Notes under the pieces: generated by a model
What the model was told of the DNA's origin: nothing
Seen by the model: the letters and a program-made list of their open reading frames with translations, nothing else
The model's database searches: none
NCBI RefSeq assembly: GCF_003185895.1
Contig: NZ_QHLY01000005.1
Span: 434,001-498,000, forward strand
Length of the DNA stretch: 64,000 nt
Reading direction: 5' to 3'
DNA from: Cryobacterium arcticum
GTDB taxonomy: Bacteria > Actinomycetota > Actinomycetes > Actinomycetales > Microbacteriaceae
Part shown: positions 31,005 through 40,596 of the stretch, one piece after another
Layout of the letters: each line of letters begins with the position of its first letter
Position numbering within the stretch: the stretch's first letter is position 1
Position numbers and translations under genes: made by a program

Positions 31005-31760
31005 ATGAACGACAGCGACCACGCGGGCGACCGTACCCGGGAAGAAAACATCAACGACGCCTTCGTGCGGGTGGCCGGCACCTTGGTGGAGAGCTACGAC
31101 GTCGTCGATCTGCTGTCCACGCTCGTCAACACCTGCACCCGGCTCCTCGGCGTTCAGGCCGGCGGCATCCTCCTCGCCGACAGCACTGGTGACCTCGAGC
31201 TGGTCGCCTCCACCAGCGAGGAGGCCGAGATCGTGGAAATCATGATCGTGGCCGCGGGCGCCGGCCCGTGTATCGACTGCTATCGCACCGGTGCCACGGT
31301 CAGCGTGCAGGACATCGCGGCGGACGCCGACGCCTGGCCACGGTTTCGGCGCACGGCCCTCGAGCAAGGCTTCCGAGCAACCCACGCCACCCCCCTCCGC
31401 CTGCACGGCGAGGTCATCGGGGCGATGAACCTGCTCAGCACTGTGACTGGCGCCCTCAGCGCCCGCGACGCCCAGCTCGCCCAGGCCTTGGCGGATGTCG
31501 CGACCGTCGGCATCCTGCACGAGCGCAGCTTTCGCCAGCCCGAGGCGGTGACCGCGCAACTGCACCTCGCGTTGGACACCAGGATCCTGGTGGAACAGGC
31601 CAAGGGCGTGCTGGCACAGGTGCGTTCGTGCACCATGACCGAGGCGTTCACCGCGCTGCGTGACTACGCCCGTGGGCATGACACGACCCTGCGCGCCGCC
31701 GCCGAAGGAGTGGTGAACCGCACCATCCCAGCGGAGGCGCTGGTGACCCAGGCCAGCTAG
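31005..31760 (+). CDS. GAF-ANTAR RNA-binding regulator
   Basis: 251 aa. GAF domain (residues ~20-175: LSTLVNTCTRLLGVQAGGIL, GPCIDCYRTG with a cysteine pair that could sense redox or bind metal) and ANTAR (residues ~185-245, TRILVEQAKGVLAQ). Second of two tandem ANTAR regulators; TAGG and GGAG precede ATG 31005. Likely acts on attenuated target mRNAs elsewhere in the genome. Confidence 0.9.
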   Translation: MNDSDHAGDRTREENINDAFVRVAGTLVESYDVVDLLSTLVNTCTRLLGVQAGGILLADSTGDLELVASTSEEAEIVEIMIVAAGAGPCIDCYRTGATVSVQDIAADADAWPRFRRTALEQGFRATHATPLRLHGEVIGAMNLLSTVTGALSARDAQLAQALADVATVGILHERSFRQPEAVTAQLHLALDTRILVEQAKGVLAQVRSCTMTEAFTALRDYARGHDTTLRAAAEGVVNRTIPAEALVTQAS

Positions 31761-31782
31761 CGGGCCCGCCCGCGCACGGCCG

Positions 31783-33129
31783 TCAGGCGAAGCCGAAGAC
31801 CAGCGGGAAGACTGCGACCACGATCAGGGCCCAACCGCCGTACACCGGCAGGTACCGGGTCTGCCAGCGTTCCAGTGCCGCAAACGGATGCCGGCCGCGG
31901 AGGAACCCGACGGTGAGCCAGGCCGAGCGCAGCAGGTGCACCAACAGCAACAGGTTGAGGCCGAGCGCGGCGATCTTGTTGGGGCTAAAGCCGAACTCGG
32001 TGATGCGGGTGAGCATCGCGGTGAGCATGACCGCGTCCACGGCGATGGCCACGACCACGAGCACCAGTTGCAGGGCGTCGAAGAAGCCGGGCCGGGCGAG
32101 CGAGTCACGCGCCGAGATGGAGTAGAGCAGCAGGCTGAGCACCAGCACGAGGATGGCGTTCATCAGGATGAGCAGCTCCCGGTCGACGGTGCCGAGTCCA
32201 CCGGCGGTGGCGAGCACCGCGAGTACGGCCAGCAGCATCAGGATCGTCAGCGGGGTGAAGACCCGGGTGAGCACCGGGGCGATGTTCTCCACCACGTTCT
32301 GCTTGGCCTCGACCAGCCAGGCCGCCACGACAAGCGCGCCCGGCACCGCGAATGGCAGGATCCACTCCGCCAGCACCGGGCCGGGGTCCACCCCGACCGC
32401 CTGGAGCACCGCGACGGTGAGCCCGATCAGTACACCTCCGCCGAGGGCGAGCAGGGTGTAGTAGATGGCGAGTTCGCCGGTGAACCGCACGAAGTCCATC
32501 CGCCGGGCGTCGGAGCGCCAGCGGCCGCCGACGTAGGCGACGCCCACCAGCATCCAGAGCAGGATCGGGGCGTGCAGGGCGGCAAGCACTTCGGTGGAGC
32601 CGAAGCTGGCGAACGGGTACACGTTGAGCAGCACGGCGAGCGCGGCGAACGAGATCAGCAGGGTGGCGAGCACCGGCACGGTGAGCCGGCGCTTCCAGGC
32701 GAAGTAGCCGGCCAGGAACGGGAACACGAGCAGGCCGATGTTGCGGGCGAGGCCTGCCTCGCCGTTGGACCAGCTGAGCCCGACCTTGACCGCGATGCCG
32801 GTGCCCACGGCGAAGCCGAGCACCACGGCGAGTTCGCGCCAGGCCGGGGCACGGGTGTCGGCGTCGTCGGGCACGAGCACCAGCTGTTTCCACAGCCGGT
32901 CGGAGTGCTCGCGGGCGAACTCGCGTGAGACGGCGTCGAGGTTGCCGAGCCGTTTGATCGCCACCAGGAACGCCTCGTCGTGGTCGAGCCCGGTGCCGAG
33001 CAGGTCGTCGATCTGCCCGCGCAGGTGGTCCTCCAGTTCGTCCACGTCGGCGGCGGCGATCGCCTGCCGGCGTTGCACGTAACCGCGCCAGCGGTCGATC
33101 TGGGCTTCGAGGTCGGCGTCGAGTTTCAT
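31783..33129 (-). CDS. Permease-prefix-domain membrane protein
   Basis: 448 aa. N-terminal ~95 residues (LEAQIDRWRGYVQRRQAI, VDELEDHLRGQIDDLL) form a permease prefix domain of the kind fused to or paired with membrane proteins in padR operons. About ten hydrophobic segments follow (for example FPFLAGYFAWKRRLTV, LLISFAALAVLLNVYPF). The transported substrate, if any, is unknown. ATG 33129 shares a base with the padR stop (TGATG), so it is the second gene of the padR operon. Confidence 0.83.
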   Translation of the reverse strand: MKLDADLEAQIDRWRGYVQRRQAIAAADVDELEDHLRGQIDDLLGTGLDHDEAFLVAIKRLGNLDAVSREFAREHSDRLWKQLVLVPDDADTRAPAWRELAVVLGFAVGTGIAVKVGLSWSNGEAGLARNIGLLVFPFLAGYFAWKRRLTVPVLATLLISFAALAVLLNVYPFASFGSTEVLAALHAPILLWMLVGVAYVGGRWRSDARRMDFVRFTGELAIYYTLLALGGGVLIGLTVAVLQAVGVDPGPVLAEWILPFAVPGALVVAAWLVEAKQNVVENIAPVLTRVFTPLTILMLLAVLAVLATAGGLGTVDRELLILMNAILVLVLSLLLYSISARDSLARPGFFDALQLVLVVVAIAVDAVMLTAMLTRITEFGFSPNKIAALGLNLLLLVHLLRSAWLTVGFLRGRHPFAALERWQTRYLPVYGGWALIVVAVFPLVFGFA

Positions 33130-33491
33130 CAGGCCCACCCCTCCGTCGGGGTGACCGGTCGGGGCGCGGCCTGCCAGATCTGGCGCAGGGCGTCGGCCAC
33201 GACCATCCACTGCTCCTGCCGCTCGGCCAGCTGTTCACGGCCCAGGTCGGTGATGGCGTAGTGCTTGCGGCGTCGGCCAACCTCTGAGGTGCCCCAGAGC
33301 GAGGTGACGTAGCCGAGCCGTTCGAGCCGGTGCAGCAGCGGGTAGAGCATGCCGTCGGTCCACTGCAGGCTGCCGCCGGAGAGCTCCCCCACCCGCTTGA
33401 GGATGGCGTAACCGTAGAGGTCGCCGTCCATCAGGATGCCCAGCACCAGCGGGGTGGCCGCTGCGGCGACCAGATCTTTCTCGATGCGCAC
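33129..33491 (-). CDS. PadR-family transcriptional regulator
   Basis: 120 aa winged-helix repressor: LVLGILMDGDLYGYAILKRV, then LQWTDGMLYPLLHRLERLG (recognition helix) and RKHYAITDLGREQLAER (wing and dimer helix). GTG 33491 has AGGAGG 5 bases upstream. A perfect 16-bp inverted repeat at 33501-33547 lies directly before the Shine-Dalgarno and is the obvious autoregulatory operator. Cotranscribed with the permease-prefix protein. Confidence 0.9.
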   Translation of the reverse strand: MRIEKDLVAAAATPLVLGILMDGDLYGYAILKRVGELSGGSLQWTDGMLYPLLHRLERLGYVTSLWGTSEVGRRRKHYAITDLGREQLAERQEQWMVVADALRQIWQAAPRPVTPTEGWA

Positions 33492-33500
33492 GGGCGCCTC

Positions 33501-33547
33501 CTATACCTAGAGCTGCAATGCATGAACCATAGCAGCTCTAGGTATAG
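33501..33547. promoter_or_regulatory. Perfect 16-bp inverted repeat, PadR operator candidate
   Basis: CTATACCTAGAGCTGC (33501-33516) and its exact complement (33532-33547), separated by 15 bases. The repeat abuts the padR start region and also faces the membrane-protein gene at 33570-33992, whose 3' end lies just to the right. Confidence 0.7.
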
Positions 33548-33569
33548 AGAGGCGAGCGGATGCCCTCGG

Positions 33570-33992
33570 TCAGGCGGTGGTGCGGCCGAAGTACGGGTTC
33601 GAGGACGGCAGGAACATCAGCACGGTGGCAACGACCGTGGCCGCCAGGCTGAGCCAGGATGCCCAGCTCGCCGTTCCGCCACCCGTGACCACCCCGACCA
33701 CCTGCAGGAGGGCCAGCACCAGCAGCACGATGCGCGCCCAGTTCTTGCCCGCGTTCATCTGGAACACGATGATGAGCTGCACCACCGCCACGACGATCGC
33801 AATCACCGCGGCGGTGACGAACACCGCCGTGCCGGTACCCTCGGGCACCTGGGTCGCACCTGCGACCTCCGCGGAGCCCGACAGAGTGAACAGCAGAACT
33901 GCGCCGATCAGACCGAACAAGACGGTGATCAGCCAGAGATAGAACGACGCGGTGACGGTGGCGGGGCGGGCGGTGGACACGGTGCTGGTCAT
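33570..33992 (-). CDS. Four-helix membrane protein, unknown
   Basis: 140 aa. Hydrophobic segments at about 15-37 (FYLWLITVLFGLIGAVLLF), 60-80 (VFVTAAVIAIVVAVVQLIIV), 87-107 (WARIVLLVLALLQVVGVV) and 112-132. K/R between segments 2 and 3 (NAGKNWAR) suggests a cytoplasmic loop. No known family assigned. ATG 33992 follows AAGGAG 8 bases upstream. Single gene. Confidence 0.7.
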   Translation of the reverse strand: MTSTVSTARPATVTASFYLWLITVLFGLIGAVLLFTLSGSAEVAGATQVPEGTGTAVFVTAAVIAIVVAVVQLIIVFQMNAGKNWARIVLLVLALLQVVGVVTGGGTASWASWLSLAATVVATVLMFLPSSNPYFGRTTA

Positions 33993-34150
33993 GGGGACTC
34001 CTTATCTCGGTGAAACCGGAAGTGGCGTGAGGCCAAGCGCGGAACACACTGTGTGTGCCTGGCGCGCACGATACCCCGATCACACACGAAAACTAATGGG
34101 TCGACCGCAAAGGCTGGCCACGCCCGTGTGCACTGTGGCAGGATGCCGCC

Positions 34151-35095
34151 GTGACCACTCAACCTGAACGCCGGATGCTGCTCGACACCGCCGCCATGTA
34201 TTTCCGCGCGTTCCACGGCGTGCCCGACACTGTGCAGGCGCCAAACGGCATGCCGATCAACGCCGTGCGAGGGCTGCTCGACATGATCGCCCGGCTCAGC
34301 ACCGAGTTCCAGCCGACCGAGATCGTGGCCTGCTGGGACGACGACTGGCGGCCGCAATGGCGGGTCGACCTGATTCCGACCTACAAGACCCACCGGGTGG
34401 CCGCCGAGGCGCCCACGGATGCCGACCCCGCGATCGAGATCGTGCCCGACCTGCTCAGCCCGCAGGTGCCGATCATCCGCGAGGTGCTCACCGCGCTCGG
34501 CATTCCCATCGTGGGTGCCGCCGAGCACGAGGCCGATGATGTGATCGGCACCCTCGCCTCGACCGCCGAGATCCCGGTGGACGTGATCACCGGCGACCGG
34601 GATTTGTTCCAGCTGGTGGACGACAGCCGGGATGTTCGGGTGATCTATACCGGCCGCGGCATGGCCCGGCTGGAGATTCTGACCGACGCGGCACTGGAAA
34701 CCAAGACCGGCGTGACACCGGCCCAGTACGCCGACTTCGCGGCGATGCGCGGCGACGCCTCCGACGGCTTGCCGGGCGTGGCCGGGGTGGGCGAGAAGAC
34801 CGCGGCCACCCTGCTGGCCGAGTTCGGCGACCTGGACGGCATCGTCGCCGCGGCGGCGGACCCCGACGTGAAACTGTCGGCGTCGGTGCGCGCGAAGATC
34901 CTCGCGGCGGCGGATTACCTCCTGGTGGCACCGAAGGTGGTCAACGTGGTGCGCGACCTCGACCTGCCCGCGTTCGACGCCCGCATCCGCCAGAGCACGC
35001 CCGAGCAGGTGGCCGAACTCGACCGGCTGACCGAGAAGTGGGGGCTCAGCTCGTCGATGAAGCGGGCTCGCGAGGCGCTGGCGGCTCTGGCCTGA
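34151..35095 (+). CDS. 5'-3' exonuclease (PolA N-terminal-like)
   Basis: 314 aa flap-endonuclease-like nuclease resembling the N-terminal domain of DNA polymerase I. MLLDTAAMYFRAFHGVPDT, AVRGLLDMIARLS, ACWDDDWRPQWR, then AEHEADDVIGTLA and VDVITGDRDLFQLV are the metal-binding acidic sites; MRGDASDGLPGVAGVGEKTA is the helix-three-turn-helix. Likely RNA primer removal or backup exonuclease. GTG 34151 sits 6 bases after CAGGAT (a -10-like site lacking the first T), and AGGA could be a weak Shine-Dalgarno. Confidence 0.9.
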   Translation: MTTQPERRMLLDTAAMYFRAFHGVPDTVQAPNGMPINAVRGLLDMIARLSTEFQPTEIVACWDDDWRPQWRVDLIPTYKTHRVAAEAPTDADPAIEIVPDLLSPQVPIIREVLTALGIPIVGAAEHEADDVIGTLASTAEIPVDVITGDRDLFQLVDDSRDVRVIYTGRGMARLEILTDAALETKTGVTPAQYADFAAMRGDASDGLPGVAGVGEKTAATLLAEFGDLDGIVAAAADPDVKLSASVRAKILAAADYLLVAPKVVNVVRDLDLPAFDARIRQSTPEQVAELDRLTEKWGLSSSMKRAREALAALA

Positions 35096-35108
35096 CGCGG
35101 CGGGCGGC

Positions 35109-36356
35109 CTACCGGCTCGGCGCCACGTCCACATCCACCCGCGAGCGGGCGAAGACCGTCTTGAGCGACACCCGACTGGTGTACTGAATCGACCCGTAGC
35201 GGAAGAGGCGCACGGCCAGCTGTAGCACAACGGCGCTGAGCAGGAAGAGTTCGACGATGACCACCGCCGCTTCCCAGCCGTTCAGGGTGCCGAATGCATT
35301 GCGCAGCATCGCGGTGAGCGGCGCTGAATACGGAAAATAGGTGAACACCTGCACCACGAAGCTGTGCGGGGTCGAGACGATCGAGGAGAGCGCGTAGAGC
35401 GGCATCACCAGCAGGATGATCAGCACGGCCGACAGACTGCCCGCATCTTTCGCAGTGGGCATGACCGCCCCGATGGCCACCAGCGTTCCGGTGAACAGCG
35501 CGAACCCGCCGATGGCCAGCAGGGCGCCCACGATCATCTGCGCCGGGTCGAAGGTGAGCGCCGACAGGTCGAACTCCGGAATGTTCAGCGAGTCGCGGAA
35601 GAAGATGTAGGCGATCAGCACTGGAGCCAGGAAGACGAGCACCTGGGTGAACCCCACGATGAATAGCGAGATGATCTTGCCCGTGATCAGGGTGGTGGGG
35701 TTGAGGGTGGTGAGGATCATCTCGGTGACCCGGTTCTCCTTCTCCTCCAGCGTGCTCGTGAGCATCTGGTTCGACAACAGGGTGAACACCAGGAAGAACC
35801 CCGCGACGTAGATCAGCGGCGGGATAACCCCCATGAAGCCGGCAGCTTTCTCGCCGTCGGCGTAGGTGGTGGCGGTCACGGTGATGTCGCCGCGTGCCAA
35901 CGCCGCCAGGGCGGGATCCCCGATCTGGTCCTCTGCACTCACGATCAGCAGCTGAGTGGCCACGCCGTCGTACTCGCCGTTGCCGAACAGGCCCTTGTCG
36001 ACCCCGTACACCTGCACGGCGGCGGCGCTCGGGTCGGCCGGGTAGACGAAGTGGGCCTTCTCGGCACCGGACTTCACGTCGGCGATCGCCGCCGCATCAT
36101 CCGTGACCAGGGTGCCGCCCATGCTCGTGGCCACGGCCGGATCGACGTAGCCGGATGCGTCGCTGTACGTGAAGGTGATGGCCGCGTCGGACTGGGCGTC
36201 ACTGGTGCTCGCGGCCGAAAGGTTGCCCAGGATCACGAGGGCCATGACGACGCCGATGCCGATCGGCACCAGCAGGGTGGTGATCCAGAACCGGCGCTTG
36301 CTGAGGGTGCGACCGACTTCGAAGCCGATGACCGTGCGGAGGTTGTGCCGGGCCAT
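35109..36356 (-). CDS. ABC transporter permease, NatB/YhaP-like
   Basis: 415 aa ABC-2 type membrane subunit. One N-terminal segment (residues ~23-47), a large extracytoplasmic domain of about 140 residues (SDAAITFTYSDAS, AEKAHFVYPADPS), then five to six C-terminal segments (GFMGVIPPLIYVAGFFLVF, EKENRVTEMILTTLNPTTLI, the latter a conserved cytoplasmic coupling element). Partner of the ATPase encoded directly upstream; ATG 36356 begins 1 base after the ATPase stop. Exports an unknown substrate (sodium or drug export in related NatAB). Confidence 0.88.
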   Translation of the reverse strand: MARHNLRTVIGFEVGRTLSKRRFWITTLLVPIGIGVVMALVILGNLSAASTSDAQSDAAITFTYSDASGYVDPAVATSMGGTLVTDDAAAIADVKSGAEKAHFVYPADPSAAAVQVYGVDKGLFGNGEYDGVATQLLIVSAEDQIGDPALAALARGDITVTATTYADGEKAAGFMGVIPPLIYVAGFFLVFTLLSNQMLTSTLEEKENRVTEMILTTLNPTTLITGKIISLFIVGFTQVLVFLAPVLIAYIFFRDSLNIPEFDLSALTFDPAQMIVGALLAIGGFALFTGTLVAIGAVMPTAKDAGSLSAVLIILLVMPLYALSSIVSTPHSFVVQVFTYFPYSAPLTAMLRNAFGTLNGWEAAVVIVELFLLSAVVLQLAVRLFRYGSIQYTSRVSLKTVFARSRVDVDVAPSR

Positions 36357-36357
36357 C

Positions 36358-37281
36358 TCAGTTCGCCGCCATTTCGTTCTGTTCGCCGTAGACGCTCACG
36401 AAGATTTCGTCGAGCGAGAGTTTGCTGGTCTCGAAGCTCCGCACGAGCACGCCGGCGTCGACCAGGTCGCGCAGGATGAGTGCTTCATCAGTGGTGTCGG
36501 TGAGGGTGAGCTCGGCATAGTTGCGCTCATGGGTGCTGACCTCATAATGCGGCGAGAGGGGAATGTCGCCGGAGTAGCCAAGCCGGATCATGGTGCCGCC
36601 GTACTGGTTCTGCACCTCGGGGATCGTGCCGTAAGCCTCGGCCCGTCCGTTCTTGAGCAGGATCACCCGGTCGCACAGGCGCTCCACCTCCTCCATCTGA
36701 TGGGTGACCATGAGCACCGTGGCGCCGTTGCGCTTCTGCTCGTCGATGATGTCCATCAGCAGGCGCCGGTTGACCGGGTCGAAGCCCTTGGTGGGTTCGT
36801 CGAGGATCAGCAGCTCGGGGTCGTTCATGATGGTGACGCCCAGCTGCACCTTCTGCTGCTGCCCGCCCGAAAGCTTGTCGACCCGGGTCTTCGCCTTGTC
36901 GGCCAGGCCGACCCGCTCGAGGTAGCTGAGTGACCATGCCGTTGCTGCCTTCTTGCTCAACCCTCGGAGCGCCCCGAAGTACGCCATCACGGCGATCACG
37001 GATTCCTTCTTATAGAGCCCGCGTTCTTCGGGCAGGTAGCCCAGCCGGCTCCCGGCCTCCGGGGTGAACGGGCGGCCGTTGATGTGCAGCACCCCCGCAC
37101 TGGGGAGATAGATGCCGAGCAGGGCACGCAGGGTGGTGGTCTTTCCCGACCCGTTGGAGCCGAGAAAGCCGAAGGTCTCGCCACGCCGCACATCGAAGGA
37201 GAGGTCTTCGATCACAGTGGTGCTGGCGAAGTCCATCCGAAAATGCTCGATATGAACAAGAGGCTCTTCATCAGGCGTCAT
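36358..37281 (-). CDS. ABC transporter ATP-binding protein, NatA-like
   Basis: 307 aa. Walker A GSNGSGKTT, signature LSGGQQQKVQLG, Walker B LLILDEPTKGFDP, switch VTHQMEE, then a C-terminal extension of ~80 residues as in NatA/DrrA-type exporters. ATG 37281 follows TAGGGT by 6 bases (37293-37288), a leaderless pattern; the in-frame GTG at 37287 is inside the spacer and rejected. Forms an exporter with the following permease. Confidence 0.92.
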   Translation of the reverse strand: MTPDEEPLVHIEHFRMDFASTTVIEDLSFDVRRGETFGFLGSNGSGKTTTLRALLGIYLPSAGVLHINGRPFTPEAGSRLGYLPEERGLYKKESVIAVMAYFGALRGLSKKAATAWSLSYLERVGLADKAKTRVDKLSGGQQQKVQLGVTIMNDPELLILDEPTKGFDPVNRRLLMDIIDEQKRNGATVLMVTHQMEEVERLCDRVILLKNGRAEAYGTIPEVQNQYGGTMIRLGYSGDIPLSPHYEVSTHERNYAELTLTDTTDEALILRDLVDAGVLVRSFETSKLSLDEIFVSVYGEQNEMAAN

Positions 37282-37336
37282 GCCCACACCCTAGTGCTGC
37301 GGCCTCACGGGCGTAGGTGCGCACCGAGCACGCCGA

Positions 37337-37370
37337 AACGAGGTGCCCCGACCGGTCGGGGCACCTCGTT
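37337..37370. terminator. 34-bp perfect palindrome, likely bidirectional terminator
   Basis: AACGAGGTGCCCCGACC and its complement with no loop (17-bp arms). It lies between the phytase-like gene end and the ABC ATPase start, both on the minus strand, so it should end the phytase message; TTT follows on the minus strand. Confidence 0.7.
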
Positions 37371-37396
37371 CCAGGTTGTGCGGTGAGCGCTGCGGG

Positions 37397-40345
37397 TTAG
37401 GCGCGCTGGCGGCGGCGGAGAAGCAGCGCGCCGGCTCCGGCGGCCAGCAGCGCGAGGGCACCGCCGAGCATCGGGGCCACCGTGCTGACTCCGGTGTTGG
37501 CCAGGGCCGCGGTGCCGGCGTCGGCCGCGACCACGGTGAACGCGATCTCGGCGGAGTCACCGTTCGCAGCAGTGACCACGAGGCGGTGCTGGCCCGCTTC
37601 GGTGCCCACCGGGATGGTGACCGGGGTGCTGAAGGCGCCCGCCGCATCCGTCGTCACAGTGCCGAGCCGTACCGGTGTTGAGTGCAGCGTGATCGTGAGC
37701 TCGGCGTTCGCGGCGAAGTCACGACCGGAGATCGTGACGGCGCTGCCCGCGGTGACGCGCAGGTCGGCGTCGGCCAGGGCGACGGATGGCGTGCCAGGGC
37801 CGGAGGGTGCCAGGGTCGGCGTTGCGGTGGGCGTGGGCACCGGGGTCGCGGTCGGCGTCGGCGTCGGAACCGGGGTCTCGGTGGGAACCGGGGTCGCGGT
37901 CGGGACCGGGGTCTCCGACGGGACCGGGGTCTCGGTCGGAACCGGAGTCTCGGTCGGAACCGGCGTCTCGGTCGGAACCGGGGTCTCGCTCGGCTCGGGC
38001 GTCGGGGTTACGAGGCCGAAGACATCCGCGGCGGAGCCGAGGTTCAGGAATACCGTCTCGCCGGTGGCGTCCTTCAGCCCGTCGTTGTCGGTGACGGCGT
38101 AGACGTTGCTGTCGGCGCCGATGGTGAGGCCCTCGAGCTTCTCCTGGGTCCAGCCGTTGGTGGCCTGAAGGTCGGGCAGCACGTCGTAGGCGAGCGTCTT
38201 GGGCAGGATCGGCAGCGTGCCCGCGGCCGGGTCGGTGTCGGGAATCGTCACCGTGTACACGCGCTTCACGGCGGCGGCGGGCCCGTTGAGCTTGTCGCGT
38301 TCGATCACGGCGAGGGTGGTGTCGTCCACCGCGACGATCTCAGAGAGGCCCATCCAGTCGCCGTTGCCGGCGTCGGCCTCCAGCTGGTAGCCGAACCAGG
38401 TCCAGCTCTTCGCGGTCACGTCGTAACGGCCGATGCGGGTGACGCCCTCACCGTCGACGGTGGTGGTGGGGTCGGCCGGGTCGGCCCAGAGCGGGCGCTG
38501 CACGGCCACGTAGAGCTGTTCGTTGCCGGCCGGGTCGGTGATCGCGGTGACGCCCTCGAAGCCCCACTTGGCGATGTGGTCGGACACCTCGGTGGGCAGT
38601 GACACGGTCTCCTGCACGGCACCGGCGGCATCCGTGCGGTACAGCATGTTCTCCGCGCCGGTGGCGCCCTCGGCGGCGAGCCAGAAGCCGCCCTGTTCGC
38701 GGGCGTGCAGGCCTTCGATGTCGAACACGGCGGGTTCGCCGTTCTCGGTGATGACCAGGCTGTCGTCGATGCGGGCGGGCTCGCCGGTCACGTCGACGGT
38801 GAAGATCGTGCTCGGCGAGAGGGCGGAGTCGCTCGCGGTGTAGATGTGCTCGGTGTCACCGGGCTTGGCGCTGAGCGCGCCGAGCGCGAGCCAGCCGATC
38901 GGCAGGCCGTCGACGTCATCGGAGACGATGCTCGGCTGCCCTGCCGTGAGCGCGCCGTCGCCGAGCTGGAACAGGGCGACGGATGCGCGCACGCCCACGC
39001 TGGCGTCGTCGGTCTCGCTCGAGGTGACGAGCAGGTTGCGGCTGGGCACGGCGAGCAGGCCCTCGGGTCCGTTGGTGGCGAACACCAGCTGCCGGAAGAC
39101 CGGGTTGACCGGGTCGGTGAGGTCGTACACGGCCACGAAGTTGCTGCGCTCGGAGGCGACGAAGCCGTACCGGGTGCCGTCGATGGTGGAGACCATCAGG
39201 CCCTCGGGCTCGCTGCCCTTCTTGTCGGCGCGGCTGTCGGCGTAGACGCCGTTGGCGGCGGCGAGGTGCTCGATGGTGTTGCCGGCGTCCCAGGCGACGT
39301 CGCCGGTGGTGGCGTCGAAGATGGTCCAACCGCGGGTGCCGCCCTTCCAGTCGCCTTCGTTGGCGGTGGCCAGGTGGGTGTCGTCGACCCAGGCGATCGA
39401 GTCGGGTTCGCGGGGAACGTCGGTGATCGAGCCGGTGAGGTCGATCTCCTTGTCTTTCTCGGTGTCGATGCCGGTGACGGTGGCGGTGCCGGCGCTGAAC
39501 ACCTTGGTGATCTCCCGGCTGGGCAGGTCGACGAGCACGATGCCGTTGTTCTCCTGCAGGGTGACCGCCAGCTGGTTGGCGCTGTTGATGGTCACGTATT
39601 CGGGTTCGGGGTCGGTGGGCGAGTCGAGGCCGGCGGCCGTGAACGACTCGAGCGCGCTGCCGTCTTCGGCCACGAACGGCACCGGGGTGGTGACCCAGCT
39701 GGTGGGGTCGTCGTTCAGGTCGATGACCTGTACGAAGCCGGCGGGCAGCTGGGGCAGGTCGCCCTCTTCGCCGCCGTCCGGGGTGAATTCTTCGTCGCGC
39801 TGGTTCTCGATCGCGATGGCCGCATAGCCGTGGTCGGCGCTGATGGCGATGGAGTCGGGCTGGCCGCCCAGGTCGATGCTGGTGACCACGCTGCGGTCGC
39901 TGATGCGGATGACGTCGAGCCGTCCAGAGGGCGAGACGAAGTCGCCGCCGCTCTCGTCGATCACCACGAGCACGTAGTCGCCGTACACGGCCACGGAGGT
40001 GGGCTGGTCGTCGGCGTGGCCCAGGTCGGCCAGGGAGATGCTGCCGGTGCCGACGGGGTTGTTCACGTCGGTGATGTCGAGGAAGCCGATGCGCTTGCCG
40101 GGGGCATCCGTGTAGATCACGGTGTTGCCGTCGTCGGTGACGCCGGAGATCTCGGCTGCGGTGGTGTCGGCCGGGTCGACGCCGGCGGGAGCGTTGAGGT
40201 ACACGGGGTAGGTGGCGGTGCGGTGGAACGCCGACGAGGTGGGGGTCGGCGTCGCGGCGAGCGCCGGAGCGACGACCACGCAGCTGGCCATCAGAGCGGC
40301 CCCCACGATCAGGGTGGCGCGGCGGGCGGGTCTGGAAAGTGGCAT
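37397..40345 (-). CDS. Wall-anchored phytase-like (esterase-like) protein with beta-propeller
   Basis: 982 aa. Signal peptide (residues 1-31, [19 protein letters not shown] then A), a beta-propeller of YVTN-like repeats (~45-480: [32 protein letters not shown]), a phytase-like / esterase-like domain (~480-785, [40 protein letters not shown]), a proline/threonine linker (residues ~779-841), an immunoglobulin-like domain, and the sorting signal LANTG at 948-952 followed by a hydrophobic segment and RRRQRA. It should be sortase-linked to the wall, acting on extracellular phosphate esters; activity is inferred. ATG 40345 has GAGGG upstream. Confidence 0.87.
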   Translation of the reverse strand: MPLSRPARRATLIVGAALMASCVVVAPALAATPTPTSSAFHRTATYPVYLNAPAGVDPADTTAAEISGVTDDGNTVIYTDAPGKRIGFLDITDVNNPVGTGSISLADLGHADDQPTSVAVYGDYVLVVIDESGGDFVSPSGRLDVIRISDRSVVTSIDLGGQPDSIAISADHGYAAIAIENQRDEEFTPDGGEEGDLPQLPAGFVQVIDLNDDPTSWVTTPVPFVAEDGSALESFTAAGLDSPTDPEPEYVTINSANQLAVTLQENNGIVLVDLPSREITKVFSAGTATVTGIDTEKDKEIDLTGSITDVPREPDSIAWVDDTHLATANEGDWKGGTRGWTIFDATTGDVAWDAGNTIEHLAAANGVYADSRADKKGSEPEGLMVSTIDGTRYGFVASERSNFVAVYDLTDPVNPVFRQLVFATNGPEGLLAVPSRNLLVTSSETDDASVGVRASVALFQLGDGALTAGQPSIVSDDVDGLPIGWLALGALSAKPGDTEHIYTASDSALSPSTIFTVDVTGEPARIDDSLVITENGEPAVFDIEGLHAREQGGFWLAAEGATGAENMLYRTDAAGAVQETVSLPTEVSDHIAKWGFEGVTAITDPAGNEQLYVAVQRPLWADPADPTTTVDGEGVTRIGRYDVTAKSWTWFGYQLEADAGNGDWMGLSEIVAVDDTTLAVIERDKLNGPAAAVKRVYTVTIPDTDPAAGTLPILPKTLAYDVLPDLQATNGWTQEKLEGLTIGADSNVYAVTDNDGLKDATGETVFLNLGSAADVFGLVTPTPEPSETPVPTETPVPTETPVPTETPVPSETPVPTATPVPTETPVPTPTPTATPVPTPTATPTLAPSGPGTPSVALADADLRVTAGSAVTISGRDFAANAELTITLHSTPVRLGTVTTDAAGAFSTPVTIPVGTEAGQHRLVVTAANGDSAEIAFTVVAADAGTAALANTGVSTVAPMLGGALALLAAGAGALLLRRRQRA
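37821..38009 (-). repeat. Tandem hexapeptide repeat region (ETPVPT units)
   Basis: Coding repeats of 18 bp encoding variants of (E/A)TPVPT about nine times between the catalytic and C-terminal domains of the phytase-like protein. Probably a rigid wall-spanning linker; copy number is likely variable between strains. Confidence 0.85.
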
Positions 40346-40596
40346 GGTTCCCTCGGGTCACGAACGGAGTCTGTACGTCTTCACACGCACCCATCGAGCG
40401 TGACGGCGGTCGGGAAAATGGAGGTGACCCGTGGAGGTCCTCGAGGCGACGGGAAGATGTACGAGAGGCAAACGGGTCGGCGTGGCGGGCATCTCGGCGC
40501 TCCCAGTTACGCGGGAATTCAGCCGGTGCGCTCACGCCGGTGGCCTAGGGTTCACTACACGGCAGGTGTGCGGTTCCTGCCGGGGGAGGACGCACG
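40346..40596. other. Divergent intergenic region between phytase-like and LuxR genes
   Basis: 251 bp with two opposed transcription starts. The only clear symmetry is GGCAGG...CCTGCC (40561-40581, 6-bp arms, 9-base loop) just before the LuxR Shine-Dalgarno. No other feature seen; a weak 60-codon frame from 40420 overlapping the luxR ATG is not supported. Confidence 0.5.

Noticed and set aside
37337..37370. 34-bp palindrome as an additional copy of the 69-bp repeat
   Set aside because: Shares only GGTGCCCC-like similarity with the repeat's GTTGCCCC; loop, arms and length differ, so I treat it as a terminator.
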